Source: Clostridium sp. (lineage in GTDB: Bacteria; Bacillota; Clostridia; Acetivibrionales; Acetivibrionaceae). From it: a stretch of 15,327 nucleotides of DNA. The notes beneath the pieces were generated by a model. The model did no database searches, had not been told where the DNA came from, and saw only the letters and a list, made by a program, of their open reading frames with translations. The stretch lies in assembly GCA_012841175.1 (NCBI GenBank), contig DUVG01000036.1, positions 1 to 15,327 on the forward strand, in the 5' to 3' direction. Each line of letters begins with the position of its first letter. The first letter of the stretch is position 1. Shown here piece by piece: positions 1-6,425 of this stretch. A program made the position numbers and the translations under genes.

Positions 1-2
1 TA

Positions 3-200
3 GGTTTTAGACAGGTAAGAGTAAGGCATCATGGTGATATAGCACGAATTGAAGTGTCTCCAAATGAAAGATTAAAATTTTTAAATGAAGAAATAATGGA
101 AGATATATCAGATAAATTTAATAAAATTGGATTTGTATATACAACGCTAGATTTAAAAGGATATAGAACAGGTAGTATGAATGAGACTTTAGATTTATAG
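3..200 (+). CDS. larE: LarE, ATP-dependent sacrificial sulfur transferase, C-terminal fragment
   Basis: This is the last 65 codons of a gene that begins upstream of the window; bases 1-2 belong to the preceding codon. The frame reads GFRQVRVRHHGDIARIEV near its start and LDLKGYRTGSMNE just before the stop. Both blocks are hallmarks of the LarE C-terminus. In characterised members, LarE is a cytoplasmic PP-loop enzyme that gives up a cysteine sulfur to the nickel-pincer nucleotide cofactor of lactate racemase. The ATP-binding PP-loop and the sacrificial-cysteine region lie outside the window, so activity cannot be judged. No larA, larB or larC is visible downstream; the next gene is unrelated, and larE appears to be the last lar gene on this side. 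A 10-bp inverted repeat overlaps the stop codon. Confidence 0.88.
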   Translation, partial: GFRQVRVRHHGDIARIEVSPNERLKFLNEEIMEDISDKFNKIGFVYTTLDLKGYRTGSMNETLDL

Positions 201-233
201 AGAAGTTTTTTATGTCAATTTTTTTCTCTATAA
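195..233 (+). other. Stem-loop overlapping the larE stop codon
   Basis: The arms ttatagagaa (195-204) and ttctctataa (224-233) are perfect complements separated by a 19-nt T-rich loop. The left arm contains the TAG stop of larE. The T-rich stretch is in the loop, and no T-run follows the right arm, so this is not a standard intrinsic terminator. It may protect the mRNA 3' end or act as a weak terminator. Confidence 0.4.
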
Positions 234-249
234 GCCTTTAAAAGTGTAA

Positions 250-378
250 CCTTTTTAATAATACCTAATATAATGATAATGTAGATGAATATACTTAGAG
301 GCTCAATGATGAGCGTAGATAAAATAATGGATAAATTACAGAAGGTATGAAGATATTTTAAGGTATTATGTAAAAAGG
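250..378 (+). promoter_or_regulatory. Leader with 17-bp inverted repeat reaching into the Shine-Dalgarno
   Basis: The left arm cctttttaataatacct (250-266) is complementary to 361-378 over all 17 bases, with a single unpaired G at 370. The right arm runs into the SD of the gene at 389, because AAAAGGAGG occupies 373-381. If one transcript carried both arms, a long stem around a 94-nt interior would cover most of the SD. A small gctc/gagc hairpin (301-314) lies inside. A TATAAT sequence sits at 269-274 without a convincing -35 box. A promoter there would start the RNA inside the repeat and remove the left arm, so the repeat matters at RNA level only if transcription enters from upstream. I recognise no known riboswitch. 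Confidence 0.45.
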
Positions 379-388
379 AGGTTTTTTT

Positions 389-1150
389 ATGTCTAGTGAA
401 CGTGGTCCTAGAATTGAAGCTGGTCAGATTTTAAATCCAAGTTGTTTTCCACCACCTAATGAGTTAGTGTGTATACAAGTTCCAAAAGTATTTGACCAGG
501 TGGCATTAAGAGATTGTATTACCAGGACAGTTGTCCTTAAAAAAGGTGGAGATATATGTCATCCATCATTTACCTATGAAGGTGCTACTGATTTTACTAT
601 TGTTGAAGTTAAAGTTATATCAAAAACAGATTCACTTACAAAACCAGGTTATAAAAAACTAAAGTTATTTGTTAAATTGAGATACACTATTCATTATTCT
701 GATGGTGCAGAACAATTAGAACAGGTTGATGAAGCTGCTTTCAATTTAACTATTAATGAGATATACTGTCCAAATTGTATATCCCAGTCAGGGTCTGCAA
801 AATCATGCGATAGCTTCTGGGATGGAGGCAAGAAAAAGAAAAAACGTGAAGTGGAAGGTTCAATTATAAAGGTAGAAGCACTAGCAGAAGCTTTTAATGA
901 TATGTTGAATCAAGCTACAGGAATGTTAACACTCGATGTAGGAGTATTCTTTATTGTTAAATGTGAATGTGTTGTGCAACTGTTAATACCATCATATGGA
1001 TATTGTCCAGTGCCTCCTGAACAAAATGTAAGCCACTCCCAAAACTGTAAGACATTTAATGACAAAAAGAAAACACCATTCCCTACTAAATTCTTCCCAG
1101 AACAAAAATGGAATCCATTAGATAATAAAAGGGAGTATATAGAAGAGTAA
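389..1150 (+). CDS. Cysteine-rich protein, possibly of the spore outer layer
   Basis: The product is 253 aa with no signal peptide or membrane segment. ATG 389 follows a perfect AAAAGGAGG. It has eleven cysteines, at 19, 28, 43, 57, 127, 130, 140, 192, 194, 206 and 220, including a CPNC pair (127-130) and a CEC pair (192-194). A Pro/Asn-rich N-terminus leads into VCIQVPKVFDQV (27-38), followed by a segment that looks mostly beta-stranded (residues 60-125), a lysine run (148-152) and a Lys/Pro-rich tail. I associate a V-C-I-x-V-P-K-V-F/Y-D segment with cysteine-rich proteins of Clostridia and Bacilli spore surfaces, which cross-link through disulfides, but I cannot name a characterised member. 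The spore coat operon nearby fits this idea; the assignment is inference. Only 15 nt separate it from the next gene, so the two are probably cotranscribed. Confidence 0.6.
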   Translation: MSSERGPRIEAGQILNPSCFPPPNELVCIQVPKVFDQVALRDCITRTVVLKKGGDICHPSFTYEGATDFTIVEVKVISKTDSLTKPGYKKLKLFVKLRYTIHYSDGAEQLEQVDEAAFNLTINEIYCPNCISQSGSAKSCDSFWDGGKKKKKREVEGSIIKVEALAEAFNDMLNQATGMLTLDVGVFFIVKCECVVQLLIPSYGYCPVPPEQNVSHSQNCKTFNDKKKTPFPTKFFPEQKWNPLDNKREYIEE

Positions 1151-1165
1151 ATTTGGGGTGAGTTT

Positions 1166-1429
1166 ATGGAATATTATTATGCAGGTGTAGAAATAAGGTC
1201 ACATGCTTTTATACTTGAGCGCAGAATGAAGGATGAAGGTATAAAGTGTGAAATAACTTATATGCCCAGAGAGTTAATGACAGAACTTTGTAACCTAGGA
1301 GTAAAATTCAAATATGAAGATCTTAAAAAAGCAATTGATTTAATAAGACGTTTAGGATTGCCAGGATGCAAATTGTATAAAGAAGTTATAACACCTGATA
1401 GAATATATTATTACGATATTCATATTTAG
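1166..1429 (+). CDS. Small DUF3343-like protein (putative Se/S carrier-like)
   Basis: The product is 87 aa. ATG 1166 follows a GGGGTGAG ribosome site, 15 nt after the preceding gene. The pattern fits DUF3343: a beta strand with a ligand-like 'RSHAFILERRMKDEGIKCE' helix (residues 11-29), then MPRELMTELCNLGVKF (33-48), then a helix and a closing strand. DUF3343 proteins usually show a PRE...CG motif in this place, and some are annotated as putative selenium or sulfur carriers near YedF/TusA-type proteins. Here the Cys (C42) is kept but the following Gly is Asn, and two further Cys (28, 68) are present. The biochemical role of the family is not established. Cotranscription with a cysteine-rich protein is suggestive of thiol chemistry but proves nothing. 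Confidence 0.6.
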   Translation: MEYYYAGVEIRSHAFILERRMKDEGIKCEITYMPRELMTELCNLGVKFKYEDLKKAIDLIRRLGLPGCKLYKEVITPDRIYYYDIHI

Positions 1430-1468
1430 GATTAAAAAAACACCCCTATTATTATTAGTGCCCCCCAC

Positions 1469-1523
1469 AAAAGGGGCTGTGGTTTAAAGGCAGTTTAAAA
1501 CTCCTTTCCGCAGCTCCTTTTTT
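1469..1523 (+). terminator. Rho-independent terminator after the DUF3343-like gene
   Basis: The arm aaaaggggctgtgg (1469-1482) pairs with ccgcagctcctttt (1508-1521) over 14 positions, two of them G-U. A further aaagg/ccttt pairing is possible in the loop. A run of T (1518-1523) ends the structure. It lies between two convergent genes and clearly serves the + strand. Confidence 0.8.
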
Positions 1524-1558
1524 ATAAAATTTAAAGAAAATAAAATATATAAATATAC

Positions 1559-1601
1559 CCTGAACTATTTTATATATAATCTACTTTATAAAAAGTTCAG
1601 G
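1559..1601 (-). terminator. Probable terminator of the - strand coat operon
   Basis: cctgaact (1559-1566) and agttcagg (1594-1601) form an 8-bp stem with a 27-nt AT-rich loop. Read on the - strand, the stem is followed by a T-rich stretch (complement of about 1530-1556). A second small palindrome, aaaaaac-agt-gtttttt (1616-1632), lies nearer the stop codon at 1653. The stem is weak and the loop long, hence the moderate confidence. Confidence 0.4.
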
Positions 1602-1652
1602 ATATTTTTATTGCAAAAAAACAGTGTTTTTTACCTGCAGGAAAAACAATAT

Positions 1653-2618
1653 CTATTTACTGTTAGAAAAAAATCCTTTGTACCAATGGATGGTGTCCAT
1701 TAATCCGTTTGTAAGTGGATATTTTGTTCCCCAGTTTAAGTTGTTTTTTAGTTTATAACTGTTTAAGACACAGCGTTTGTTATTATCGGTTTTGCTTTTG
1801 TCATAAGCTTTTCCTGAAAGCCTTAAAAGCTCCTGGGATATTTCATAGTCAGAAAGCTCATATCCAGAGCCTATATTATAAATTTCACCCACTTTTCCAT
1901 AAAACATTATTCTTATTAAGGCTACACAATTATCTAAAACATGAATCCATTCCTTTCTTACTGAAGCATCCTGCTGTATAGGGATTTCTATATTATTTAA
2001 AATATTAAAAATACATGAAGGAATAAATTCTTTAATGTTTTGAGAAGGTCCATAGTTTTGACAGCTCCTTGCTATTACTGCTGGGAAACTATAGGAGTCG
2101 CAAAAGGATTTTACAATAAGGTCAGCACTAGCCTTTGATGCTGCATAAGGATTTTGAGGAGATATATTAGAATCCTCCGTAAAAAACTCATCATTATTGT
2201 AAGTACTTCCATATACCTGATAGGTAGATGGCTGAATAAAAAGTTTGCCTTTAAAATTGTTTTTGCTCCAAAAATACCTGGCGCTCTCTAATAAAGTGAG
2301 AGTGCCAAGTACATTAGTTTGTGAAAATGCAATAGGATTTGCAAGGCTTTTATTGACATTTGTTTCTGCGGCAAAATTAATTATTACATCTGGTCTATGC
2401 CTTTTTATTACATAATTAACAAGTTCTCGATTGCATATGTTTCCATTTACAAAATGATATCTTGGAGATCTTTCTAACTCTTTAAGATTGTTAAGGTTTG
2501 ATGAAGGTCCAAGATTATCCATATTTACTACAAGAAAATCTTTATTTCTGCGAAGAAAGTATTTTATAAAGTTGCTGCCTATAAACCCTGCGCCTCCAGT
2601 TACAAGTATGACTCTCAT
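1653..2618 (-). CDS. Extended SDR nucleotide-sugar enzyme, RmlB/YtcB-like, lacking the dehydratase Asp-Glu pair
   Basis: The product is 321 aa. I start it at ATG 2618, because AAAGGAT lies about 10 nt upstream. A GTG at 2627 sits almost on that SD and would be too close. The Rossmann motif TGGAGFIGS lies at the extreme N-terminus, and NFAAETNVNKS follows in the usual position for NAD-dependent sugar epimerases and dehydratases. Y158-x3-K162 (YAASK), preceded by T132, completes the SDR catalytic set. RNYGPS-type and RKEWIHVLDN blocks and a C-terminal NLNWGTKYPL segment match the RmlB layout. In dTDP-glucose 4,6-dehydratase the active-site sequence is STDEVYG; here it is STYQVYG, so the Asp-Glu pair that drives dehydration is Tyr133-Gln134. 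An epimerase or other oxidoreductase acting on a nucleotide sugar is more likely than a dehydratase. It is the last gene of the coat/glycan operon. Confidence 0.8.
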   Translation of the reverse strand: MRVILVTGGAGFIGSNFIKYFLRRNKDFLVVNMDNLGPSSNLNNLKELERSPRYHFVNGNICNRELVNYVIKRHRPDVIINFAAETNVNKSLANPIAFSQTNVLGTLTLLESARYFWSKNNFKGKLFIQPSTYQVYGSTYNNDEFFTEDSNISPQNPYAASKASADLIVKSFCDSYSFPAVIARSCQNYGPSQNIKEFIPSCIFNILNNIEIPIQQDASVRKEWIHVLDNCVALIRIMFYGKVGEIYNIGSGYELSDYEISQELLRLSGKAYDKSKTDNNKRCVLNSYKLKNNLNWGTKYPLTNGLMDTIHWYKGFFSNSK

Positions 2619-2663
2619 TTTAATCACATCCTTTAAGATAAGTGCATAAATTTTTCCTATGTA

Positions 2664-3908
2664 TTAAAACTCACTTGAGAAAAAATCATCATAATTTAAA
2701 GGTTCCTTTCTATTTTCCATATCTAAAAAAGAATTTGTAATTACTCCTTTGTTGGGGAAGGTGCTAGGATCAATATTTTTTATAGGAGCAAATATCTCAT
2801 TAGCTACCCTTTGCCAAGTATAGTTGTTTACAGCTGATTTTCTTGCATTGATGCCAAGTTCTTCTGCTACATTAGGTCTTGACAGAAGATAATTTATATA
2901 ATGGGAAAAAGAGTCTGGGTTGTTATAATCCTTAATGAGAAGACCATTTACATCTTGCACAAATATTTCTCCATTTCCACCTCTGTCAGTTGTTATAATT
3001 GGAAGACCGGCAGCCATTGCTTCGTAATGCACTCTAGCTAAAGGCTCTTCCCATTGAGAAGCACATACGAATATATCTCCTAAATTATAAAATTGTGGTA
3101 TTTCAGAAGGAGGGATAAATCCTGTAAAAATAACATTATCAGAAATGTCATTGCAAAGATTTTTACAATATGTTCCGTATTCATCCTCTTCATTTTTACC
3201 ATACCATTTGCTGCCTACAATAACAAGAACGGCGTCAGGATGAGTTTTTACTACTTTTTTCATTGCAGATATAACAATATGAGTTCCCTTTTTAGGGCTT
3301 AATCTGGTAACATGAAGAATTACTTTTTTATCCAACAAATTATATTGTTTTTTTAAAATTGACTTATTTGCTATTCCAGTAGAAGACCAGTTTGTACTAT
3401 ACTTTTCTACATTAACACCTGAATAGACAACATTTAATTTGTCAGCTGCTTCTGGATATAACTTTTTTACCCCATCAGCGATAAATTTACTTACAGTATT
3501 TATAAACTCCACTCTTTTTATACACTGAATTGCTTTAGATTCAGGTATTTTACCAGGATGAAACATTTCATTGTGAAGACTTAAACTAAATCCTGTATTA
3601 GGTAAATTTTCGCTCAAAAGAGGAACCCAGCGTGGACGGTTGAAAACATGTATAAGGTCAAAGGTATTGTCGTCTAATAAATCTTTTATTTTTTTGGAAT
3701 AACTAGAAGAAGTTTTTGCATCTACCCTTATATACCTTACTCCATCCAGAATTTCTTCATTAGGAAGGCTAGGGTGACTTAAACTAAAAACCGTTATTTC
3801 ATGGTCTTTGGATATATACGGCAATGTCTCTGATATATACAGCTGAACTGCTCCGCCGGCAACTGGAGGAACAGGGAGTTTCTCTGTACAAATTAAAGCA
3901 ATTTTCAT
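2664..3908 (-). CDS. cotSA: CotSA-type family-4 glycosyltransferase (spore coat)
   Basis: The product is 414 aa. ATG 3908 is chosen because the in-frame GTG at 3917 lies inside the SD AGAGGTGAT (3913-3921). The layout is GT-B: an N-terminal acceptor half opening with MKIALICTEKLPVPPVAGGA, then a donor-binding half starting near VILHVTRLSPKKGTH. The GT4 E-x7-E motif is E288-PLARVHY-E296, followed by AMAAGLPIITTDRGGNGE, a block I recognise from CotSA of Bacillus subtilis. The enzyme would be cytoplasmic in the mother cell and transfer sugar from a nucleotide donor to a coat component; donor and acceptor cannot be read from sequence. The upstream cotS-like stop codon ends one base before the start, so translation is probably coupled. 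Confidence 0.86.
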   Translation of the reverse strand: MKIALICTEKLPVPPVAGGAVQLYISETLPYISKDHEITVFSLSHPSLPNEEILDGVRYIRVDAKTSSSYSKKIKDLLDDNTFDLIHVFNRPRWVPLLSENLPNTGFSLSLHNEMFHPGKIPESKAIQCIKRVEFINTVSKFIADGVKKLYPEAADKLNVVYSGVNVEKYSTNWSSTGIANKSILKKQYNLLDKKVILHVTRLSPKKGTHIVISAMKKVVKTHPDAVLVIVGSKWYGKNEEDEYGTYCKNLCNDISDNVIFTGFIPPSEIPQFYNLGDIFVCASQWEEPLARVHYEAMAAGLPIITTDRGGNGEIFVQDVNGLLIKDYNNPDSFSHYINYLLSRPNVAEELGINARKSAVNNYTWQRVANEIFAPIKNIDPSTFPNKGVITNSFLDMENRKEPLNYDDFFSSEF

Positions 3909-3909
3909 G

Positions 3910-4926
3910 TTAATCACCTCTTTTTATTAAAGATTCAAGTAAAGGAACTTTTGATAATTCAAGTTTTACAATTTTTTCTATTTTACTAGAGTTTTCAAGT
4001 TTATTGTTTTTAAAAATATTTTTAACAAGTCCATAAAACCAATGAGGGTATAAAAGATCAATAAAAAGCACTTTCTTCTCTTCTGGTGTCAAAGGATTTA
4101 TTTTTGAATACCAATTTATAACATCTAAAATGAGGGGTTGGTGCCAATAGCCTCTATTTTCTGAAATTTTCCCTATTATTTTTCTAAGGTCCCTAGCAGG
4201 AAGCTCAAATGTTACTCCATCTAAGTCAATGACATATACCCCATCTTTGGTTAAAAGAGCATTTCCTTTTCCATAATCTTGATGGCATAAAACTACACTA
4301 CCGGATTTTTCAGATGTTAATTGTTTGTAAGATGATGATTCTAACAAATTTAAAGCTTTATCTGATAAATTGGATATATCATCACAATATTTTAAAAATG
4401 TGTTATAACTGGACAACTCTTGTTTTTCCTTTGCAATACTTTTCCATGAAGTTATTTTTTTTCTCATGGATTCATATTGATTAGGCCATTTACCCAATTT
4501 AGTGGATATTTTAGAATCAGAGGGAGGTATATATCCCTTTGAGAACACATGAAATTTAGCAAGACCTGTTATAGCTTCTTCTAAATCCGTTAAATTATTA
4601 AAGTTCAGATCCTTGCCGTATATCCATTCATATAATACAAATAATTCATCATTTATTTTTACAATAAGATTATTGTTTTTATCTTTTATTATTCCAGGGA
4701 CGTTGCCACCAGAATTTTTGATATAATTTTGTGCATTTACAGAAAATAAAGTCTTATCATATGTATGTTTTAATCTTTTTAGACAAAGTAACTTGTTGTT
4801 TGTATTTATTTTCCACACTGTTTTTACATTTGCACTTTGAATTATACTGATTTCATCAGCCTTTATATCATATTCTTTTAATACTCTAGTTGCTAGCTGG
4901 TGCAGGTTGTTTGTTTTACTTTCCAT
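3910..4926 (-). CDS. cotS: CotS-family spore coat protein (kinase-like fold), second copy
   Basis: The product is 338 aa. ATG 4926 follows AAAGGATG with good spacing. It has the phosphotransferase fold of the CotS/CotI/YutH group. The N-lobe carries TVWKINTNNKLLCLKRLK (residues 36-53), with a lysine in the position expected for phosphate contact. LYEWIYGKDL (98-107) is the hinge. The C-lobe has CHQDYGKGN (214-222; catalytic-type D217, N222) and VIDLDG (232-237; metal-type D234 and D236), followed by LPARDLRKI. All catalytic-type residues are present, so it could be an active small-molecule or protein kinase. CotS itself is known mainly as a coat component. It is paralogous to the gene just upstream (4980-6014). 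The gap to that gene is 53 nt and holds a small hairpin. Confidence 0.85.
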   Translation of the reverse strand: MESKTNNLHQLATRVLKEYDIKADEISIIQSANVKTVWKINTNNKLLCLKRLKHTYDKTLFSVNAQNYIKNSGGNVPGIIKDKNNNLIVKINDELFVLYEWIYGKDLNFNNLTDLEEAITGLAKFHVFSKGYIPPSDSKISTKLGKWPNQYESMRKKITSWKSIAKEKQELSSYNTFLKYCDDISNLSDKALNLLESSSYKQLTSEKSGSVVLCHQDYGKGNALLTKDGVYVIDLDGVTFELPARDLRKIIGKISENRGYWHQPLILDVINWYSKINPLTPEEKKVLFIDLLYPHWFYGLVKNIFKNNKLENSSKIEKIVKLELSKVPLLESLIKRGD

Positions 4927-4955
4927 ACTCTACATCCTTTCATGTTTACAGTTTG

Positions 4956-4976
4956 CCTTAAAAAATGTATTTAAGG
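4956..4976 (-). other. Small hairpin between the two cotS-like genes
   Basis: ccttaaa (4956-4962) and tttaagg (4970-4976) form a 7-bp stem with a 7-nt loop, right after the stop of the upstream gene on the - strand. There is no T-run behind it. It may be an mRNA processing or stabilising element rather than a terminator. Confidence 0.3.
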
Positions 4977-4979
4977 GTG

Positions 4980-6014
4980 TTATGAATCTGGTATTAAGGA
5001 GTCAAAATTATCTAATATAGGAGAAAGAGTTTTTTCAAAATCACAGATTTCTTTTATTTTTTTAAGGTATTTATCATAACCCCATTCTTTATCTCTTTGA
5101 TAGTAAAATTTGTTCATAGCTCCTAAAAATAAATGAGGATACATTAAATCTAATTTAACAACTTTCCATTCTGAAGAAGATAATGGATTAGTCAATTGAT
5201 AGGTATCAATAAATGACTTTAAAATATCTTGGCACCACTTGCCGTTTTTTCTCATTATTTTATTTAAAAGTTTTCTTATATCTCTTGCAGGAATATCTAC
5301 TGTAAGGGAGTCAGTATCTAAAACAAAAACTTCTCCAGTAGGAGAAAGGAGGAGATTTCCTGCGGCAAAGTCCTGATGACACAGCCCACCAGTTTTTTGT
5401 ACTTTTTCTACCCATGCTTTATATTCTTTACCCTCAAGACCTAAAATTGCTTCCTTTCCTCTCTTATAAAAAAAGGGGAATTCTTTTAAAATAATTTCTC
5501 CAATTTCCCCACTTTGATTATTATTTAAATCTCTTTTATAAAAATTATTCATATCTTCTAGTCTTTTACTGTATTCTTCAATCCATTTTCCTAAGTGGAT
5601 TTTAGGTTTAGTATCTTCTTTTGGATGAAAGTTTTTAGATGCTTTATGAAATCTAGCTAACTCTGTTGAAACAATTTTAAACTCTTTGTCAATGTTGTAT
5701 GAAGGATTTTTTCCTTTTGCTGCATCGGATAGTACATAACAGCAATCATTTATTTTCACATAATCACTGCCATCTTTGGTTTTGTTTATGGCAGGAATTT
5801 TAACACCATTATTGCAAAGATGATAGACGGCACTAATAATATATTTTAAAGTCTCTTCAGAGTTTGAAACTTTCTTTAAAACTTTGAATCCATCTAGGGT
5901 ATGTACCCACCACACACCTTTTTTTTCTTTATATGATTCGTTTCTTATTTTTACTACATCTATATCGTATTTGCCAAGTACATATTCAAGAGGCTCTTTA
6001 GATATAGCAATCAC
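4980..6014 (-). CDS. CotS-family spore coat protein (kinase-like fold), first copy
   Basis: The product is 344 aa and starts with GTG at 6014. GAGGAGGG lies 7 nt upstream, and the overlapping ATG at 6016 reads ATG TGA, so GTG is the real start. The fold matches the downstream copy: N-lobe GVWWVHTLDGFKVLKKV (33-49) with candidate lysines 44, 47 and 48; C-lobe CHQDFAAGN (212-220; D215, N220), then VLDTDSL (231-237; D233, D235) and IPARDIRKLL. Catalytic-type residues are kept, although the metal loop reads DTD where the sister copy has DLDG. Bacillus subtilis also carries paralogous CotS and CotI; which one this copy matches cannot be settled without a tree. A hairpin (6040-6072) lies in its 5' leader. 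Confidence 0.84.
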   Translation of the reverse strand: MIAISKEPLEYVLGKYDIDVVKIRNESYKEKKGVWWVHTLDGFKVLKKVSNSEETLKYIISAVYHLCNNGVKIPAINKTKDGSDYVKINDCCYVLSDAAKGKNPSYNIDKEFKIVSTELARFHKASKNFHPKEDTKPKIHLGKWIEEYSKRLEDMNNFYKRDLNNNQSGEIGEIILKEFPFFYKRGKEAILGLEGKEYKAWVEKVQKTGGLCHQDFAAGNLLLSPTGEVFVLDTDSLTVDIPARDIRKLLNKIMRKNGKWCQDILKSFIDTYQLTNPLSSSEWKVVKLDLMYPHLFLGAMNKFYYQRDKEWGYDKYLKKIKEICDFEKTLSPILDNFDSLIPDS

Positions 6015-6039
6015 ATTTATTCCCTCCTCTTATTGAAAT

Positions 6040-6072
6040 GTTCTAGGGGAAAGTAAAAACTATCCCCTGAAC
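6040..6072 (-). other. Hairpin in the leader of the first cotS-like gene
   Basis: gttctagggga (6040-6050) and tcccctgaac (6063-6072) form a GC-containing 10-bp stem with one bulged T and a 12-nt loop. In the - strand RNA it lies after the stop of the small acidic protein and before the GAGGAGGG of the cotS-like gene. No T-run follows, so it is not a clear terminator. It may be an attenuator, an RNase-processing site or a stabiliser that sets different expression for the two halves of the operon. Confidence 0.4.
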
Positions 6073-6093
6073 AATATTGATTCAATAATTTTT

Positions 6094-6342
6094 CTAATCA
6101 ACTTCTAATTCCAATTCATCATCTTCTTCTTCAATTGGATTTTCCCATGAAACTTTTAAGTTGAAAGAACCGCCATCTTCTTCTTCAGTAAATTTTAATT
6201 TATAATCTAAATCCCTATCTCCAGGAACTACTATATTTCGTCCCTCCACATTAAGTTTTCCAGCAAAAAGTTCTGGAATTATTTTTTTAATAAAGTCAGC
6301 AAATTCAGCTTTTGAGCCAACAAAATCCTGTTGATACTTCAT
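6094..6342 (-). CDS. Small acidic amphi-Trp domain-like protein
   Basis: The product is 82 aa. The start is ATG 6342, because AAAGGAG lies 7 nt before it; an in-frame ATG at 6366 lies upstream of that SD and is unlikely to be used. The order of elements fits the amphi-Trp domain: an N-terminal strand, a helix FADFIKKIIPELFAGKL (14-30), then a strand around NIVVPG, and a strand ending in NLKVSWEN with the single conserved-type Trp (W66). The tail is a run of Glu/Asp. The family is small, widespread and without an established function. Its place between a coiled-coil protein and two CotS-family genes suggests a sporulation role, which is inference. Confidence 0.6.
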   Translation of the reverse strand: MKYQQDFVGSKAEFADFIKKIIPELFAGKLNVEGRNIVVPGDRDLDYKLKFTEEEDGGSFNLKVSWENPIEEEDDELELEVD

Positions 6343-6425
6343 GAAAATTCTCCTTTCTAAATTCATAAAAATATACTTTATTCATTTAACATAATATTCA
6401 TTTAGTTTGTTTATGTTACTAAAAT

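Noticed and set aside
269..274. TATAAT as -10 box of a promoter for the cysteine-rich gene.
   Set aside because: The -35 position (about 246-251) has little resemblance to TTGACA. I mention it in the leader entry but do not list it as a promoter.
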